64,000 nt of DNA from Niastella sp. OAS944. Lineage in GTDB: Bacteria > Bacteroidota > Bacteroidia > Chitinophagales > Chitinophagaceae. The stretch spans positions 124,001 through 188,000 of the forward strand of contig JANUBW010000002.1 in the NCBI GenBank assembly GCA_024809215.1, written 5' to 3'. Every line of letters begins with the position of its first letter. Positions within the stretch are counted from its first letter, which is position 1. This document shows positions 62,420-64,000 of the stretch, piece after piece. The translations under genes and the position numbers were made by a program. The notes under the pieces are model-generated. The model worked only from the letters and a program-made list of their open reading frames with translations. It did no database searches and was not told the DNA's origin.

Positions 62420-63835
62420 ATGGAGTTTCAAATCTTATCCCATGCCGGTTTATTAATAAAAAATAAACCGGGAAAGTCATTAATATGTGATCCCTGGCTT
62501 GTAGGAAGTAGCTATTGGCGATCGTGGTGGAATTATCCGCCCGTAAGTAAAGACCTCATCAATTCTCTTCAACCCGATTATATTTATCTCACCCATATTC
62601 ACTGGGACCATTTTCATGGCGACTCTTTAAAACGCTTTCCGGCCAATATTCCCATCATTGTTCCCAAGGGGAATTACACGCGCATGAAAGACGATCTGTA
62701 TTATCTGGGGTATAACAACATCATTGAATTAAAACATGGTGAGCGGTTCAGGATCGACGACAATTTCTATATTACCTCCTACCAGTTTTGGATGTTCCTC
62801 GATAGCGCCCTGTTGATTGAATGTGATGGGGTGAAGCTGCTAAACCTGAACGATTCAAAACATATGGGTCTTACATTAAAGCAAATTACCCGTAAGCATC
62901 GCCCCATAGATTTTGTATTCAGAAGCCATAGCTCGGCCAATGAACGGCTGTCGTATGAAATTGTTGATGAACCCGAAACACCGGTGGATGACTTAAACAG
63001 GTACATAAAAGAATTTGCACAAACTGCTCAGGCAACAGGCGCCAAATACGCCATTCCCTTTGCCAGCAACCATTGTCATTTACACAAAGACTCCTTTCAT
63101 TTCAACAAGTATATTCAACATCCGTTGCTGGTTGAAGGCTATTTTAAACAACACAACATACAATCGCCCATTGCCAAAGTTATGGTGTCGGGCGATAGCT
63201 GGTCGTCAGAAACGGGGTTTCGCATCAGCGAAAAAGACTGGTTCACCAACCGCGAAACATTACTGGCAGAATATTTACAACAACAAAGCGAAAGCCTTGA
63301 AAGGTTTTATGAACAGGAAGACAAAACCATTATCGACAAACAGGTAGTGATCGATTACTTTAAAAATTTTTCAGCCAGTTTACCCTTCTTCATAAGGCGT
63401 TACTTCAGGCATGTTCACTTTACTTATGTGCTTTCGGCAGGCGGGGCAACAAAATATATTTACGACATAAATATTCATACCGGCAGGGTAGTGGAGTTAC
63501 CGGCCAATACCAGGCTCGATCATGCCAATTACCCTATTCAAATACATACCACGGCGTTTATTTTTTTACGCGGTATCGAATTCAAAATATTCTCGCATAT
63601 GTGTATTGGCAAAAGGGTGTTCTACAAGGTTACCGCCTACCATAGAAAATACATGGAAGCCCTGAACCTGGCGTTCAATGGTTATGAATACGACCTGCTG
63701 CCCATGCGAAAAATATTTACCTGGCGCTCATTTGAAAGCTGGATGATGCGGTGGCGGGAAGTTGTTCTATACATCCAATTGGTAAGAGATAAAGTATTCT
63801 ATGGTAAGTTGGATTTCGAAAAATATTTGAAATAG
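62420..63835 (+). CDS. MBL-fold metallohydrolase
   Basis: 471 residues from ATG 62420 (MEFQILSHAGLLIKNK); an in-frame ATG at 62339 lies before the promoter. The metal-binding motif is YLTHIHWDHFHGD (HxHxDH, about residues 59-71), followed by LIECDGVKLLNLNDSKHMG and the His block FASNHCHLHKDSFHF. UlaG/CMAH-like MBL hydrolases are a possible comparison; the long C-terminal part (about 280-471) with EFKIFSHMCIGKRVFYKVTA is not recognised. Substrate unknown. Confidence 0.82.
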   Translation: MEFQILSHAGLLIKNKPGKSLICDPWLVGSSYWRSWWNYPPVSKDLINSLQPDYIYLTHIHWDHFHGDSLKRFPANIPIIVPKGNYTRMKDDLYYLGYNNIIELKHGERFRIDDNFYITSYQFWMFLDSALLIECDGVKLLNLNDSKHMGLTLKQITRKHRPIDFVFRSHSSANERLSYEIVDEPETPVDDLNRYIKEFAQTAQATGAKYAIPFASNHCHLHKDSFHFNKYIQHPLLVEGYFKQHNIQSPIAKVMVSGDSWSSETGFRISEKDWFTNRETLLAEYLQQQSESLERFYEQEDKTIIDKQVVIDYFKNFSASLPFFIRRYFRHVHFTYVLSAGGATKYIYDINIHTGRVVELPANTRLDHANYPIQIHTTAFIFLRGIEFKIFSHMCIGKRVFYKVTAYHRKYMEALNLAFNGYEYDLLPMRKIFTWRSFESWMMRWREVVLYIQLVRDKVFYGKLDFEKYLK

Positions 63836-63874
63836 GTACCGGTTACCAGTTACCCGTTGCCGGTAACTGGTAAC
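63836..63874. repeat. Word-repeat hairpin between convergent genes
   Basis: GTTACCAGTTACC (63842-63854) and GGTAACTGGTAAC (63862-63874) form a perfect 13-bp stem with a 7-base loop CGTTGCC. Arms consist of 7-base GTTACCA-like words. It reaches the stop codon of the next gene. Confidence 0.85.
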
Positions 63875-64000
63875 TATTTCAAAACAACCTGCACCGTCTC
63901 AGGCGTCTGTTGTAATAATTCAACCGTTTTCCCTGCTATCATCTTTTGTAATACTTCCTGAGTATAATGACGAATAGTAAGCAGCGTCAATCCTGTTTCT
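63874..64000 (-). CDS. Aspartate kinase, C-terminal fragment cut by window edge
   Basis: The minus strand is open from 64000 down to the stop codon at 63874-63876 and encodes a C-terminus with LTLLTIRHYTQEVLQKMIAG and KTVELLQQTPETVQVVLK. The LLTIRHY stretch and the closing QVVLK strand resemble the C-terminal ACT region of Bacteroidota aspartate kinases. Only 41 residues are seen, so the call rests on this short match. Confidence 0.6.
   Translation of the reverse strand, partial: ETGLTLLTIRHYTQEVLQKMIAGKTVELLQQTPETVQVVLK

Overview
The window looks like a chromosomal segment of a Bacteroidota bacterium, most likely Chitinophagaceae-like. Supporting signs are TonB-dependent/OMP beta-barrel proteins with carboxypeptidase-like N-termini, a GLPGLI protein, MacB/FtsX-type permeases, a bacterial acyl-CoA-binding protein, a GlmU-like sugar nucleotidyltransferase, and several promoters of the TTG-N20-TAnnTTTG type. 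The lineage is inferred from gene families, not from rRNA; no rRNA or tRNA gene was seen.

Layout. 1-5.1 kb: two tandem paralogous outer-membrane beta-barrel receptors with a 22-codon lipoprotein-like micro-ORF between them. 5.1-9.3 kb: yajQ, ribosomal protein L31 type B (rpmE2), a 1-kb non-coding stretch holding a remarkable degenerate array with a 20-nt period, then a GlmU-like protein and tpiA. 9.5-15.7 kb: hemerythrin, two glycosyltransferases, a FkbM methyltransferase, a polysaccharide flippase and two membrane proteins, a small surface-glycan cluster. 15.7-25 kb: acyl-CoA-binding protein, CBS protein, sialate esterase, OsmC, a putative outer-membrane protein, lipA, phosphodiester glycosidase, ROK sugar kinase and sugar MFS transporter. 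25-28 kb: glgA-glgC. 28-33 kb: two FtsX/MacB-type permeases. 33.3-39.3 kb: MFS transporter, GH13 amylase, GH106-type glycosidase. 39.5-45.5 kb: membrane protein and lipoprotein, three paralogous small acidic proteins of unknown function around a DUF6915-like gene, an ECF-type sigma factor with a small partner, clpP, GLPGLI. 45.5-51.6 kb: OMP beta-barrel, glgB, TPR protein. 51.6-64 kb: argS, GtrA, amidase plus membrane protein bracketed by two inverted copies of a ~150-bp element, dnaK, two paralogous lipoproteins, a MutS-like ATPase, an MBL hydrolase and the 3' end of an aspartate kinase gene.

A metabolic theme is alpha-glucan turnover: uptake (two MFS proteins), periplasmic hydrolysis (GH13), phosphorylation (ROK) and glycogen synthesis (glgC, glgA, glgB), spread over three loci.

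The most unusual non-coding signals are: (1) the 20-nt-period degenerate array at about 6.82-7.32 kb, kept in register without indels for some 20 units; (2) at least 16 intergenic tracts made of drifting 6-10-nt words, many folding into long imperfect stem-loops and some running into the 3' ends of genes; (3) the inverted ~150-bp element pair around the amidase cassette. The three-paralog operon is the best candidate for an undescribed protein system.
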